A DNA stretch of 40,576 nucleotides from a virus, in the IMG/VR virus record IMGVR_UViG_3300012936_004817, positions 1 through 40,576 of that record. One strand, 5' to 3'. The translations under genes and the position numbers were made by a program. This document shows, in pieces, positions 8,112 to 16,492 of this stretch; positions within the stretch are counted from its first letter, which is position 1, and every line of letters begins with the position of its first letter. The notes beneath the pieces were generated by a model. It made no database searches. It saw only the letters and a list, made by a program, of their open reading frames with translations, and was not told the DNA's origin.

Positions 8112-8844
8112 ATCCAAAATACTCCTGTAACTCTTGGGAGTATTCCCAAAAGTCTAATTTTTCTTTTTCATTCCATCTTTGGTGGTTTTCTATTTTCTTA
8201 TTATACCTTCCACTTCCAATGTTTGTATTCTCATTACCTTTCAAAATCTGATTGGAATCAACTAAAGGTTGTTCACACCATACTGATAACTCTTTCAAAC
8301 TCTCTTCTGTTGAATCCTCAATCCTATGTACTTTCCAACTATCTTCTGGTATCTCTGCCAAATAATTTAGTGCCCTTCTATTTCTTTCATTCCACATCCA
8401 AGATGCCTTTCCAATCAAAGACATATTATCCCATCTGTCTCTAACCAAGTCACCCTCTAATGGATAATGGTCTAACTCTACTCTCTCTGCCCATCCTCTA
8501 TTTACGGCTGATGTAACAAAATCTCTACCATCTCTTACTAATAAAATAAACTTCACATCACCTTCAAAGAATTTATAGATTCCATCTACCAACCAAGTCA
8601 TAGAATTATCTACATTCATAAATGATTCTTTATGTGGATGTAATTGTTCTAAGTCGTGATACATCAACTTTGAACTATAAAGTCTGTCTTCAAATCTTGG
8701 AAATGGATTACGAACTGCGGTATTCATCCTAACATATAATGGATGAAATCTCTCGAATGTTTTATACTCGTGAACTCCACCAAAGGCTTTTGCAAACCCT
8801 CGTGTACCACATCTTCCTGTTCCAACTACTATAGTTTTTTTCAT
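8104..8844 (-). CDS. PAPS-dependent sulfotransferase-like protein
   Basis: A 246-residue protein from the ATG at 8844. This start is chosen because GGAGG lies eight bases before it; a TTG at 8859 would contain that ribosome site. The 5'-phosphosulfate loop is GTGRCGTRGF (G8-F17), and the 3'-phosphate-binding segment is LLVRDGRDFVTSAVNRGW (R104 to W118), both typical of the carbohydrate sulfotransferase fold. It would move a sulfate group from PAPS to a sugar hydroxyl in the glycan made by this cluster. It starts in the stop of the previous gene (ATGA 8841-8844) and is flanked by glycosyltransferases. Substrate is not predictable. Confidence 0.8.
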   Translation of the reverse strand: MKKTIVVGTGRCGTRGFAKAFGGVHEYKTFERFHPLYVRMNTAVRNPFPRFEDRLYSSKLMYHDLEQLHPHKESFMNVDNSMTWLVDGIYKFFEGDVKFILLVRDGRDFVTSAVNRGWAERVELDHYPLEGDLVRDRWDNMSLIGKASWMWNERNRRALNYLAEIPEDSWKVHRIEDSTEESLKELSVWCEQPLVDSNQILKGNENTNIGSGRYNKKIENHQRWNEKEKLDFWEYSQELQEYFGYE

Positions 8845-9689
8845 TTTGCTGTCCTCCAATGTAAAACTCCCTTACCACCTGGCCCACCTTTTTCTTCATA
8901 GATTCCATAACCCAACTTACAAATACTATCAGTAAAATCCACCTCACTAAATGCGGCTTGAACTTTTCTATTGTATGATGAAGTTACATCCTCAGTATAT
9001 TGTGGTAAAAACTCAAGAGCTCTTTCTACCATTTGTGGTCTGGTCAATCCTGTTACTTGAATTTTATCACCATATCCATTGTGAATAAATCCACCCTCAA
9101 CTTTTGACCAATTCAATTGTCCCCACTTATCACAAACCTCACCCAAGATTTTAGTTGAAGACATTCCTGTACCATTATGTGCAGAACAAGTACCTACTCT
9201 TTTGAACGGGTCTCTTTTATTCACACCAATTGATGCAAAAAATCCTATTTCATTATTGTTTTCCATTGTCATAATCGAATTTGATATTACTCTTTCATCC
9301 CACCCATACTTTGAAACCTGGTCATCTTCGTAGAATATAAAATAATCATATCCATTGTCTCTTTCTTGTCTAAATACATAATCAAACAATCCATACGACC
9401 AACCACCTAAATTATTATTTCTCCGTACAAAAGTGATAAATTGATTTTTATTAGATTCTTTTTCCAAATAACCCAAACATTTCTTATCAGAATCCTCTGT
9501 ATAGTTTACTCCCAAGAACACTTGTATGTTTTTATTTGATATTGAATTGGCATACTTCACAACATTTTGACACATATCAAATAATTTATTATTATTATTT
9601 GGATTGTCGTGTGAACCACCTACAACTGCTCTTGTTTTCAAGAAAAGTGAAATAACAACTGATACTTTCCTATCTCCTAACTGACTCAT
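8841..9689 (-). CDS. GT-A-fold glycosyltransferase
   Basis: A 282-residue protein: VSVVISLFLKTR opening strand, an NNNLGGWSYGL loop, and YFIFYEDDQV with E121-D122-D123 as metal ligands. GTGMSSTKILGEVCDKWGQL follows, then SEVDFTDSICKLGYGIYEE, which looks like the acceptor-binding part. Overall closest to family 2. It begins within the stop of the RfbH-like gene (ATGA 9686-9689) and ends in the sulfotransferase start, so the three are translated as a unit. No sugar specificity can be read. Confidence 0.7.
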   Translation of the reverse strand: MSQLGDRKVSVVISLFLKTRAVVGGSHDNPNNNNKLFDMCQNVVKYANSISNKNIQVFLGVNYTEDSDKKCLGYLEKESNKNQFITFVRRNNNLGGWSYGLFDYVFRQERDNGYDYFIFYEDDQVSKYGWDERVISNSIMTMENNNEIGFFASIGVNKRDPFKRVGTCSAHNGTGMSSTKILGEVCDKWGQLNWSKVEGGFIHNGYGDKIQVTGLTRPQMVERALEFLPQYTEDVTSSYNRKVQAAFSEVDFTDSICKLGYGIYEEKGGPGGKGVLHWRTAK

Positions 9690-10984
9690 ATTTTTCTCAC
9701 TACATCCTCTATGTACTGAAACACATCATCATTGTAATGTGGTGCAGCCCCTACAAAAAATATTCTATCCAAGACCTCATTTGAATTTGGATATAATTTG
9801 TAGTCATCCAAATGTGAGTAACCAGAATGTATCAAAATATTACCCGCAAAATAGTTACGAGTCTGTATTTTATGTTCTTCAAGGTGACTAACAATCTTAT
9901 CTTTTTGTTCCTTGTCCTTACAGATTATTGGTGTACCAAACCACGAGGTATCGGCTTGGTCTAACTGAATTGGTACTTTTATATCAAGATTATCTTCAAA
10001 TATTTTAGAAACTCTTTCTCTTGACTCTCTTCTTTTCTCTTCAATAAAATCAAATTTCTTCAATTGTTCGAGTCCAAGTGCACCTTGTAAGTCCAATGGT
10101 TTTAGATTGTATCCCATATTGGTAAAAATATATTTGTGGTCTACTATACCATCATACATTGGTTCTAACCACTTATCAAATCTATTACCACAAGTTCCAC
10201 AAGCAAGTAAATTAGCACTACCAACACAATAACAATCTCTTCCCCACCAAGAAAAACTTCTCACCATAGAAATCAAATCCTCATCTGTTGATGAAATCAT
10301 ACCACCCTCACCACAAGTAATGTGATGTGCTGGATAGAAAGAACAAGAAGATACTTTTGCCATTTCTGTTAGATACTTACCATTCCATAATGTACCAAGT
10401 GAATCACATCCATCTAAAATCAATTCCAAGTTATATTTCTTACATAAGTAATCTAAGAAATCCATATTACAAGGATTACCTAATACTGGTGATAAAAATA
10501 TACCTCGTGTTTTACTTGTTATCTTTTTCTCTATTAGTTTTACATCAAAATTCAATGTGTCGAATTCGATGTCCACAAATATTGGTGTCATATTATTCTG
10601 AACAATAGGTGCAATGGTAGTTGGAAATCCAACTGGTGATACAATTATCTCATCACCATCATTCCATTTCAAATGTTTCTTTATTCCTGCAATCATAACA
10701 AGATTTGCAGAACTACCACTATTGACCATAACTGAGTTTCCACACTTGAATCTGTTTGAGAATTTCTTTTCAAACTTATATACATTTTCACCTGAACTCA
10801 ACCACTTACCAGTCAAAAATGAAACAACACCAGCCTTCAACTCATCAGAATCCCAATAAGGGCCTGAATAATATATTGGAGTCTCACCAGGAACTATATC
10901 TGAAGTATTGTACGAGTACCTCAACACACTCTTATCTGATTCAATCTCATCAATGAGATTCTTTATTTTGTCTACTACACTCAT
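9686..10984 (-). CDS. rfbH: RfbH-type NDP-4-keto-6-deoxyhexose 3-dehydrase (PLP, [2Fe-2S])
   Basis: A 432-residue protein from the ATG at 10984 (AGAGG seven bases upstream, ATGA overlap with the previous stop). It belongs to the DegT/DnrJ/EryC1 fold, but the usual PLP lysine is His220 in SFYPAHHIT, the mark of the dehydrases E1/RfbH/ColD. C193 is followed after 57 residues by C251-Y-C253 and then C262 and C265; E1 enzymes bind a [2Fe-2S] cluster through C-X57-C-X1-C-X7-C. E1 removes the 3-hydroxyl of CDP-4-keto-6-deoxyglucose en route to 3,6-dideoxyhexoses such as paratose or abequose. Here the spacing to the last Cys is longer (8 or 11). The partner reductase E3 (AscD/RfbI) is not in the window. 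The nucleotide could be CDP or another. Confidence 0.88.
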   Translation of the reverse strand: MSVVDKIKNLIDEIESDKSVLRYSYNTSDIVPGETPIYYSGPYWDSDELKAGVVSFLTGKWLSSGENVYKFEKKFSNRFKCGNSVMVNSGSSANLVMIAGIKKHLKWNDGDEIIVSPVGFPTTIAPIVQNNMTPIFVDIEFDTLNFDVKLIEKKITSKTRGIFLSPVLGNPCNMDFLDYLCKKYNLELILDGCDSLGTLWNGKYLTEMAKVSSCSFYPAHHITCGEGGMISSTDEDLISMVRSFSWWGRDCYCVGSANLLACGTCGNRFDKWLEPMYDGIVDHKYIFTNMGYNLKPLDLQGALGLEQLKKFDFIEEKRRESRERVSKIFEDNLDIKVPIQLDQADTSWFGTPIICKDKEQKDKIVSHLEEHKIQTRNYFAGNILIHSGYSHLDDYKLYPNSNEVLDRIFFVGAAPHYNDDVFQYIEDVVRKI

Positions 10985-11196
10985 TCTATATCCTCTGAAA
11001 ATACTTCTACACATAGTACATTTGTATCATTTATCATTACTATTCTACCATCCTTTAGTTCTAATTTAGTCATTTGACCTTGTTTTATTTTGGATGTCGA
11101 TACACCCTCAAATGTTCTTTTCACTCCACCAACAAAATGAATTATTTGTGTTACATACTCACCTTTTGATTTTAGTGATGATTGTAAATCTCTCAT
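10981..11196 (-). CDS. Small beta-rich hypothetical protein
   Basis: A 71-residue protein with strand-like segments: YVTQIIHFVGGVKRTFEGV, TKLELKDGRIVMIN and NVLCVEVFSEDIE. The pattern suggests a small Sm/SH3-like barrel. It lies between the unknown 376-residue gene and the RfbH gene with four-base overlaps on both sides, so it is certainly translated with them, but nothing ties it to sugar chemistry. The ATG at 11196 has only a purine-rich AAGAAG upstream. Confidence 0.6.
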   Translation of the reverse strand: MRDLQSSLKSKGEYVTQIIHFVGGVKRTFEGVSTSKIKQGQMTKLELKDGRIVMINDTNVLCVEVFSEDIE

Positions 11197-12323
11197 TCTT
11201 CTTCTTTCTTAGTTTCTATTTGAAAATCAGACTTGAGCCACTCTCTAAACTCATCTATCATTTCATCTACAGGAATATTTTCCATCTCATTTCTTTTATA
11301 CTTATCAAAAAAATGTATCTGATGTAAGTCTTGTGTTATGTCTCTCATCCACTCAAATTGTTGTCTCCAAACATCATTTTTATTGTGTTGAACAAACATA
11401 GGTTTTCTATACTTCATAAAATAATTTAGAGTACAAGCACCAGTTGAACCCCAAATTGACATATCTGTTAGTTCAAGAACTGCCATCTGATATCCTAAAA
11501 TTGTTTTTTCGGCCATACAATCTATCAAGGGTACTGGAACATCGTTTTTTACAATCACTTGATTTATATGTGGATACTTTTTCACCACTTCTTCATCAAG
11601 TTCTAAGAACCCCGCAGAACCTTCTATTACAAAATTTAGAATATTTACACCAAACTCATCAAGTCTTATCATAAACTCTTCCCAAAGTTTTGGACTCCAA
11701 CTCTCAAAGTCTAATTCACCTTGTCGATATCTTTGTTTTGCAAATATTGATATCAAAGGTTTTCTTCCGTGTTTCAATCCCTTATGTATCCCATTTTGAA
11801 TCATATCTTTTACTAAGTTCAACTCTTTTAGTGGTGGTGTGTAATATTCAATAATACCTGCAGGTCTTTCCATATATCTTTTATCTTTTATGTACTCACT
11901 CGGACTATATTTGTAAACATCTCCATACTCCCCACACTTATCACAAATATGATTATAAAACTCTTGTATTGGTTTAGGTATTTCTGCCATCATAACATTT
12001 TTATTATCACTTCTTCTAGCCCAAGTGTCTCTCATCTCAGGAATTTCAACCTTTTTACCGTGTTCGTCACTAAATTTATGTGGTATTGGAATGTAGTAGT
12101 CACAAAAATCTCTATATAATGGCTGACTACCCAACTCACCTACCACCACAACTATCATCTTCTTATCATCGTCACTTGAATATTTATCTACTTGTAATCT
12201 ACACTCAGGAATCCACCAATTAGTTTCATAACTAAACTCACCACACCAAGGTCCTAATAGTAAAAACTCCACCTTACCTTCATAGTCACCATCTTTGAAT
12301 AAACTTCTTATTTCATCAAGCAT
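11193..12323 (-). CDS. Putative GT-B-like glycosyltransferase, unclassified
   Basis: A 376-residue soluble protein. It opens with VEFLLLGPWCGEFSYETNWW. The C-terminal half resembles the nucleotide-sugar half of GT-B enzymes: PLISIFAKQRYRQGELDFES, WEEFMIRLDEFGVNIL, and then MSIWGSTGACTLNYFMKYRK, a position where many GT-B enzymes have a Gly-rich helix start. A CDKCGEYGD motif near residue 132 has only two cysteines, so a zinc site is uncertain. AGGAG lies seven bases before the ATG, and the gene overlaps the DegT gene by eight bases. Other sugar-related roles are possible. Confidence 0.5.
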   Translation of the reverse strand: MLDEIRSLFKDGDYEGKVEFLLLGPWCGEFSYETNWWIPECRLQVDKYSSDDDKKMIVVVVGELGSQPLYRDFCDYYIPIPHKFSDEHGKKVEIPEMRDTWARRSDNKNVMMAEIPKPIQEFYNHICDKCGEYGDVYKYSPSEYIKDKRYMERPAGIIEYYTPPLKELNLVKDMIQNGIHKGLKHGRKPLISIFAKQRYRQGELDFESWSPKLWEEFMIRLDEFGVNILNFVIEGSAGFLELDEEVVKKYPHINQVIVKNDVPVPLIDCMAEKTILGYQMAVLELTDMSIWGSTGACTLNYFMKYRKPMFVQHNKNDVWRQQFEWMRDITQDLHQIHFFDKYKRNEMENIPVDEMIDEFREWLKSDFQIETKKEEE

Positions 12324-13281
12324 TCTTATACTCCTGTACCTTTTCGACTATGTATTCTATATCATTGTCTTGTAATTTATGATGAAATGGAATTGATAAT
12401 GTGGTCTCTCCGTGATTATTTACTTTCGGTATGTCGTGGTATCTAAGATGCCAATCCCATTCGTAATGATTATATAATTCTATTTGATGAATTGGTTTAT
12501 AATGTACACCTGTAATTATACCTTGTTCTTTGAACCATTTTATTGCATCTTGATTGTTATCAACTCGTATTCTATAAAGATGTCTACTTGTATTTTTCAA
12601 CCCAAGATTCTTGTTATAATAATTTCTTATGTAGTCAATCTTTTCGTGTCTCTCATCTAAAAATCTTAGGTTTTCTAATGCCATCTCAGCCTGTATTGTT
12701 GGTAAATATGTTTTGTGTCCATACCTAATTGGTTCTCGTGACCAAGAATCTATCTCTCGTTTCATACCATAAAATCCAAGACTACTTAGTAATTCAATAC
12801 CTTCTTTATTATTTGATACAACCAATCCACCATCCAATGATGATAATGGTTTTGTTGGGTACAATGAAAATATCATATAGTCATCATCATTACAATTATC
12901 AGAAAATTGATTCCTATCAAGTTGTTGTGCAGAATCTACTATCTTTTTATCACCCATAAACTCTTGCCACAACACATAGGAATGTCCAACCCAATCAACA
13001 TCATCATTCAAGTATACTTCCATACCTGCATGATGCAGTGCATTCGGAACAACAGGTGGAATCACACTTGGAATATCAAGACTTGTCTCATCGTTGATAA
13101 ACTCAGGACGACTAAACATAAGTTCTATTATAAATGATGCACTGCAGAATGATGCACAATATTTCGCACCAACATATTCACAAATCTGTTCTTCAAGTTT
13201 TCTAACTGCAGAACCGTGTAATAAATGGTCTAATTTCTTAGTGTCTATTTTGTAATTATTGAACTCAAATAAATTAATCAT
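12316..13281 (-). CDS. DegT/DnrJ/EryC1-type sugar aminotransferase (short form)
   Basis: A 321-residue PLP enzyme. IFSLYPTKPLSSLDGG contains Lys144, the expected internal aldimine, and VDSAQ has Asp116 to hold the PLP nitrogen. The C-terminal half keeps GVHYKPIHQIELYN and LSIPFHHKLQDNDIEYIVEKV, both standard for the family. It would add an amino group to a keto-sugar nucleotide, plausibly the 3-keto product of the FdtA-like isomerase encoded about 3 kb upstream. At 321 residues it is shorter than the usual 360-390, mainly in the N-terminal half, and the usual SGTxAL loop is CSASFII, so the substrate may be unusual. AAAGGA lies six bases before the ATG. Confidence 0.82.
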   Translation of the reverse strand: MINLFEFNNYKIDTKKLDHLLHGSAVRKLEEQICEYVGAKYCASFCSASFIIELMFSRPEFINDETSLDIPSVIPPVVPNALHHAGMEVYLNDDVDWVGHSYVLWQEFMGDKKIVDSAQQLDRNQFSDNCNDDDYMIFSLYPTKPLSSLDGGLVVSNNKEGIELLSSLGFYGMKREIDSWSREPIRYGHKTYLPTIQAEMALENLRFLDERHEKIDYIRNYYNKNLGLKNTSRHLYRIRVDNNQDAIKWFKEQGIITGVHYKPIHQIELYNHYEWDWHLRYHDIPKVNNHGETTLSIPFHHKLQDNDIEYIVEKVQEYKNA

Positions 13282-14002
13282 TCAATATCCTTTCAAGTTT
13301 ACTACAATCCATTGTTGTGTTTGTACCCATCTTTACATTACTTACATCTGATAGTGATATTCTTCCAATGTCTTCTTTATGTGTTTTAGACACAAAGTCA
13401 TACACCGACCTTGATTCACCACCTACATTTATGATACCTTTTTCATCTAACAATTTCAATGTAATATTAGCAGCCTCATCGTCCCAAATCAAACTCTTAT
13501 ACATATCATCTAATGCTTTTGGATGTGGAAATGGTTTGTTGTTCATACAAATTCTTAGTATTAGTGAATTATCATAAATCATACAAGGTGTTTCACCACC
13601 AAGTTTTGACCAACCATAATTGTTGAATGGTTTTACTGGTGAGTCTTCTGTATAGTTTCCATCTTTACCCTCATAAACATAATCAGTAGATACATAAATT
13701 ACTTTCATATCAAATTTCATACAACCAAGAACCACATTACTACTACCAATTATATTTGTCTCTATACTATCGTGTGGTCTTTCTTGATGTATAACCATTG
13801 GTCTTGTTAGTGCCCCAGCGTGTATTACGATGTCCGTATCTGTTTGACTCCACAAATAATCATAAACACCACCGTGTCCCCAAAGTTTTCTTATGTCCAT
13901 TTCTTCTTTAGTTGGACAAAGTATTTCGTGACCTAACTCACTACCTTTTTCTTTTAGTAAGGATGCAAATTTACCCTTACCACCTGTAACTATTATTTTC
14001 AT
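13274..14002 (-). CDS. RmlD-like NAD(P)-dependent sugar nucleotide reductase (SDR)
   Basis: A 242-residue protein from the ATG at 14002, which overlaps the previous stop (ATGA 13999-14002). The Rossmann motif is IIVTGGKGKFA, the catalytic residues are S106-T107-D108 and Y129-G-W-S-K133, and VSTDYVYEG with ETPCMIYDN are typical of dTDP-4-dehydrorhamnose reductases. The usual length is about 290, so this is a compact member. It would reduce a 4-keto sugar to the final hydroxyl configuration. No ribosome site is evident, in keeping with translational coupling. Confidence 0.78.
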   Translation of the reverse strand: MKIIVTGGKGKFASLLKEKGSELGHEILCPTKEEMDIRKLWGHGGVYDYLWSQTDTDIVIHAGALTRPMVIHQERPHDSIETNIIGSSNVVLGCMKFDMKVIYVSTDYVYEGKDGNYTEDSPVKPFNNYGWSKLGGETPCMIYDNSLILRICMNNKPFPHPKALDDMYKSLIWDDEAANITLKLLDEKGIINVGGESRSVYDFVSKTHKEDIGRISLSDVSNVKMGTNTTMDCSKLERILND

Positions 14003-14913
14003 TTTACGAGTTTGTTTTTTATGTAATCTAAAATATCTCCACTTGGATTCCAACCCAAAATATCTTGTGCCTTTGTATCTGTATTTAGACTCTCCCTAAC
14101 TTCACCAGGTCTTTCATCTAAGTATTTTGTAGGATAGTTCTCACCAAACGAATTAGCCAATTCATTGATTGAATAATTTTTACCATTACCTAATTCTATT
14201 TCTTCTCCACTAATTTTGTGACTTCTATTACTTTCAAGAATATAACTACATCTAATCAACCCATCAACAATATCTTTTACATAAGTAAAGTCTCTTCTCT
14301 GTTCCCCATCACCAGTTATTGTTAGTGGTCTACCTTCACCATATTGTCTTTCAAATATACCCAATACATTACAATACGCACCCTCTGTATTTTGTCTCTC
14401 ACCATACACATTGTAAAATCTTGTGATAACGGTTGGTACATTGAATACTTTATTATAAAGTCTTATCAATTCTTCACCTTGCCATTTTGTAAATGTATAT
14501 GGATTTGCGTGTACATCTCCGTGTGATGAAGATGATGCCGCATATATTACAGGTATGTTTCGTAGTCTCGCATACTCTAATACATTTTGTGTACCTAAAA
14601 CATTACTACGAAAAGTAGATTGTGGGTCTTCAAAAGATGGTTGTATTCTAGCTCTTGCAGCTAAATGAAAAATAATATCAGGTTGTTCTATCTCACAATC
14701 ACACCAAAACTCACACCAACAACTATCTGATAAACTCCACCAACTTGGTTTTGAAATATCTATATTATGATATTCACATCCCTCAAGTTCTCTTTCTTTT
14801 TTTCCTGTATCGTAATTATCTACTGATGAAACTTTATAACCTTGTTTTAGTAATTCTTCTATCAGATTTGTACCAACAAATCCAACTCCACCTGTTACTA
14901 ATACTTTTTTCAT
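13999..14913 (-). CDS. NAD-dependent epimerase/dehydratase, Cys-rich insert
   Basis: A 304-residue extended SDR: VLVTGGVGFVGTNLIEEL for NAD, FHLAARARIQPS, YAASSSSHGD in place of the SSxxVYG loop, Y139-TFT-K143 as the catalytic pair, and RFYNVYGERQ for the sugar nucleotide. It resembles UDP-glucose/GDP-mannose 4-epimerases. Residues 65-73 carry four cysteines in CxC-x3-CxC form, within a loop that such enzymes normally lack; Cys46 is nearby. The TDEVYG signature of RmlB dehydratases is absent. It overlaps its neighbours by four bases on each side. Confidence 0.8.
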   Translation of the reverse strand: MKKVLVTGGVGFVGTNLIEELLKQGYKVSSVDNYDTGKKERELEGCEYHNIDISKPSWWSLSDSCWCEFWCDCEIEQPDIIFHLAARARIQPSFEDPQSTFRSNVLGTQNVLEYARLRNIPVIYAASSSSHGDVHANPYTFTKWQGEELIRLYNKVFNVPTVITRFYNVYGERQNTEGAYCNVLGIFERQYGEGRPLTITGDGEQRRDFTYVKDIVDGLIRCSYILESNRSHKISGEEIELGNGKNYSINELANSFGENYPTKYLDERPGEVRESLNTDTKAQDILGWNPSGDILDYIKNKLVK

Positions 14914-15833
14914 CTTATACCATCCATTGCAACTGATGTACTAACCAACGATAATTGTAAGTCACCACTTGGTACAAATCCTGTTCTTCTAATTTTTGAG
15001 TCATTCACTTTATAACTAAATTGATTCAATAACGGAGTCTCAACAAAATTGAGTTCTTGTTTACCAAAAACTTTTTCTAAGTTTTCAATAACTTCTTCTA
15101 ATGTATAATTATTAGTCAAAATATTGTAAATCGTATTATTTTTTGCATCCATATAAGGAATTTCTAATAAGTGTTGAACACTACGAACACAATCTGATAA
15201 TTCCAAATAAGGTCTGTATTGTTTATAATTTTCTTTCCATATCGTCAATGGTTCTTTCATTTTTGATTGCCAAATGAATTTATTTATTGCAGTATGGAAT
15301 CTCATACCAATCGAAAATCCATAGATAGTTCCAAATCTTGGAATAATATAGTTATGTGTTGTTGGGTCTATTTTCAACTTTAGATAGTTTTCAATCTCTA
15401 CTTTTGATTCTGCATATGGTGATTGTGGATTTACATACTCATCATTATCTTCATCCACTACACTAGCTGCGACACCATAAACACTTGTAGATGAGGGAAA
15501 TATAAATCTCTTACAAGTAGAATCTACGAATTTATTTATTAGTTTTTTAGTAGATACCACATTATGTTTTTCCAACTCTTCTTTGTTATCAAAACTACCA
15601 GCTGCATCTGTTACTGCACCAAAGTGTAATATCTCGTCAAATGTACTTAGAAAGGAAGAATCTAACTCAGAAAAATCAGACTCTACAAAATTTATTTTCT
15701 TATCCAACTCGAATAAAGAACAATACCTTTGAGTCAAAAGGTTATCAACTACGGTTATATCGTGGTCAAGTTTTCTTATAATTTGTGAACCAATATGTCC
15801 AAGTCCACCTGTAACAAGTATATTTTTTCTCAT
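14910..15833 (-). CDS. NAD-dependent sugar nucleotide epimerase
   Basis: A 307-residue extended SDR with ILVTGGLGHIGSQIIRKL at the N-terminus, the active-site loop FPSSTSVYGVA, Y140-AES-K144, and IIPRFGTIYG. Length and motifs fit UDP/GDP-hexose epimerases. It does not show the Asp-Glu pair of 4,6-dehydratases, so it does not supply the 4-keto-6-deoxy precursor needed by other enzymes here. GGAG lies six bases before the ATG. It overlaps the 2OG oxygenase gene by four bases. Which epimer it makes is not predictable. Confidence 0.8.
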   Translation of the reverse strand: MRKNILVTGGLGHIGSQIIRKLDHDITVVDNLLTQRYCSLFELDKKINFVESDFSELDSSFLSTFDEILHFGAVTDAAGSFDNKEELEKHNVVSTKKLINKFVDSTCKRFIFPSSTSVYGVAASVVDEDNDEYVNPQSPYAESKVEIENYLKLKIDPTTHNYIIPRFGTIYGFSIGMRFHTAINKFIWQSKMKEPLTIWKENYKQYRPYLELSDCVRSVQHLLEIPYMDAKNNTIYNILTNNYTLEEVIENLEKVFGKQELNFVETPLLNQFSYKVNDSKIRRTGFVPSGDLQLSLVSTSVAMDGIR

Positions 15834-16492
15834 AATTTACTCCAATAGTCTCCAAGAACACTTAGATTTTTTGCCGAAGTTATCGTACTTTCTTTCCACT
15901 CATAACTTTCCCAATCATCAAAACTAATAATTCTGAAATCAAAACTAACTCTTGTAATATCTGTAGTGTTTAGTTTATTTCCGTGAGTCAAAGTAGAACC
16001 ATCCCATTGTATTACCTCACCATATTTACATATCATTGGTGCATAATCACCTTTGTCTACATTTGATTCTACCCAAATTGAAGTAGTCTCTTTAGTATCC
16101 ATCAATGGTAGGAAATAGTTTTTTTCATTGGGCGAGTGGTTGTACGAACTATCTCTATGAAATTTTGATACACCAATGTTACCAGGAAATTGAAATCTAA
16201 ATGTTGGAATAGTCTGATAACATAACTGAGTATCTCCCCATTGTGGTTGTATGTAATCTTTCAAAAAACTTTTATACAACTCAAGAAAATTCAATCTATC
16301 ACCATCAGTAACTTCACGATAAACTCGTTTGTGAAAGATAGTTCTCTGTTCAGTTTTCAACTGATTCAATAATTCATAATGTCTTTTATAATGTATTCTT
16401 TCTAATTCTTCCCCAATATACTCTTCGATTATTGTTCTGAATGGATAAACCTCACTATCATATTGTAGATAATCAGTTCCTAATGGTCTCAT
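15830..16492 (-). CDS. Fe(II)/2-oxoglutarate oxygenase-like protein (StrG-like)
   Basis: A 220-residue protein with a 2-His-1-carboxylate triad on a cupin-type fold: H112-R-D114 in VSKFHRDSSYNH, H170 in STLTHGN, and R181 in TRVSFDFRI for 2-oxoglutarate. It resembles the StrG-type proteins found in streptomycin and O-antigen gene clusters, whose exact reaction is unclear. Hydroxylation or oxidation of a sugar would fit its place between the FdtA-like and epimerase genes. AGGGAG lies six bases before the ATG. It overlaps the FdtA-like gene by 20 bases. Confidence 0.72.
   Translation of the reverse strand: MRPLGTDYLQYDSEVYPFRTIIEEYIGEELERIHYKRHYELLNQLKTEQRTIFHKRVYREVTDGDRLNFLELYKSFLKDYIQPQWGDTQLCYQTIPTFRFQFPGNIGVSKFHRDSSYNHSPNEKNYFLPLMDTKETTSIWVESNVDKGDYAPMICKYGEVIQWDGSTLTHGNKLNTTDITRVSFDFRIISFDDWESYEWKESTITSAKNLSVLGDYWSKL

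Noticed and set aside
8845-8859. TTG start giving a longer sulfotransferase
   Set aside because: The GGAGG ribosome site lies within those codons and serves the ATG at 8844.
13999-15833. One of the epimerases as the RmlB/RfbG 4,6-dehydratase
   Set aside because: Neither has the Asp-Glu pair in the TDExYG loop; loops read SSSSHGD and SSTSVYG.
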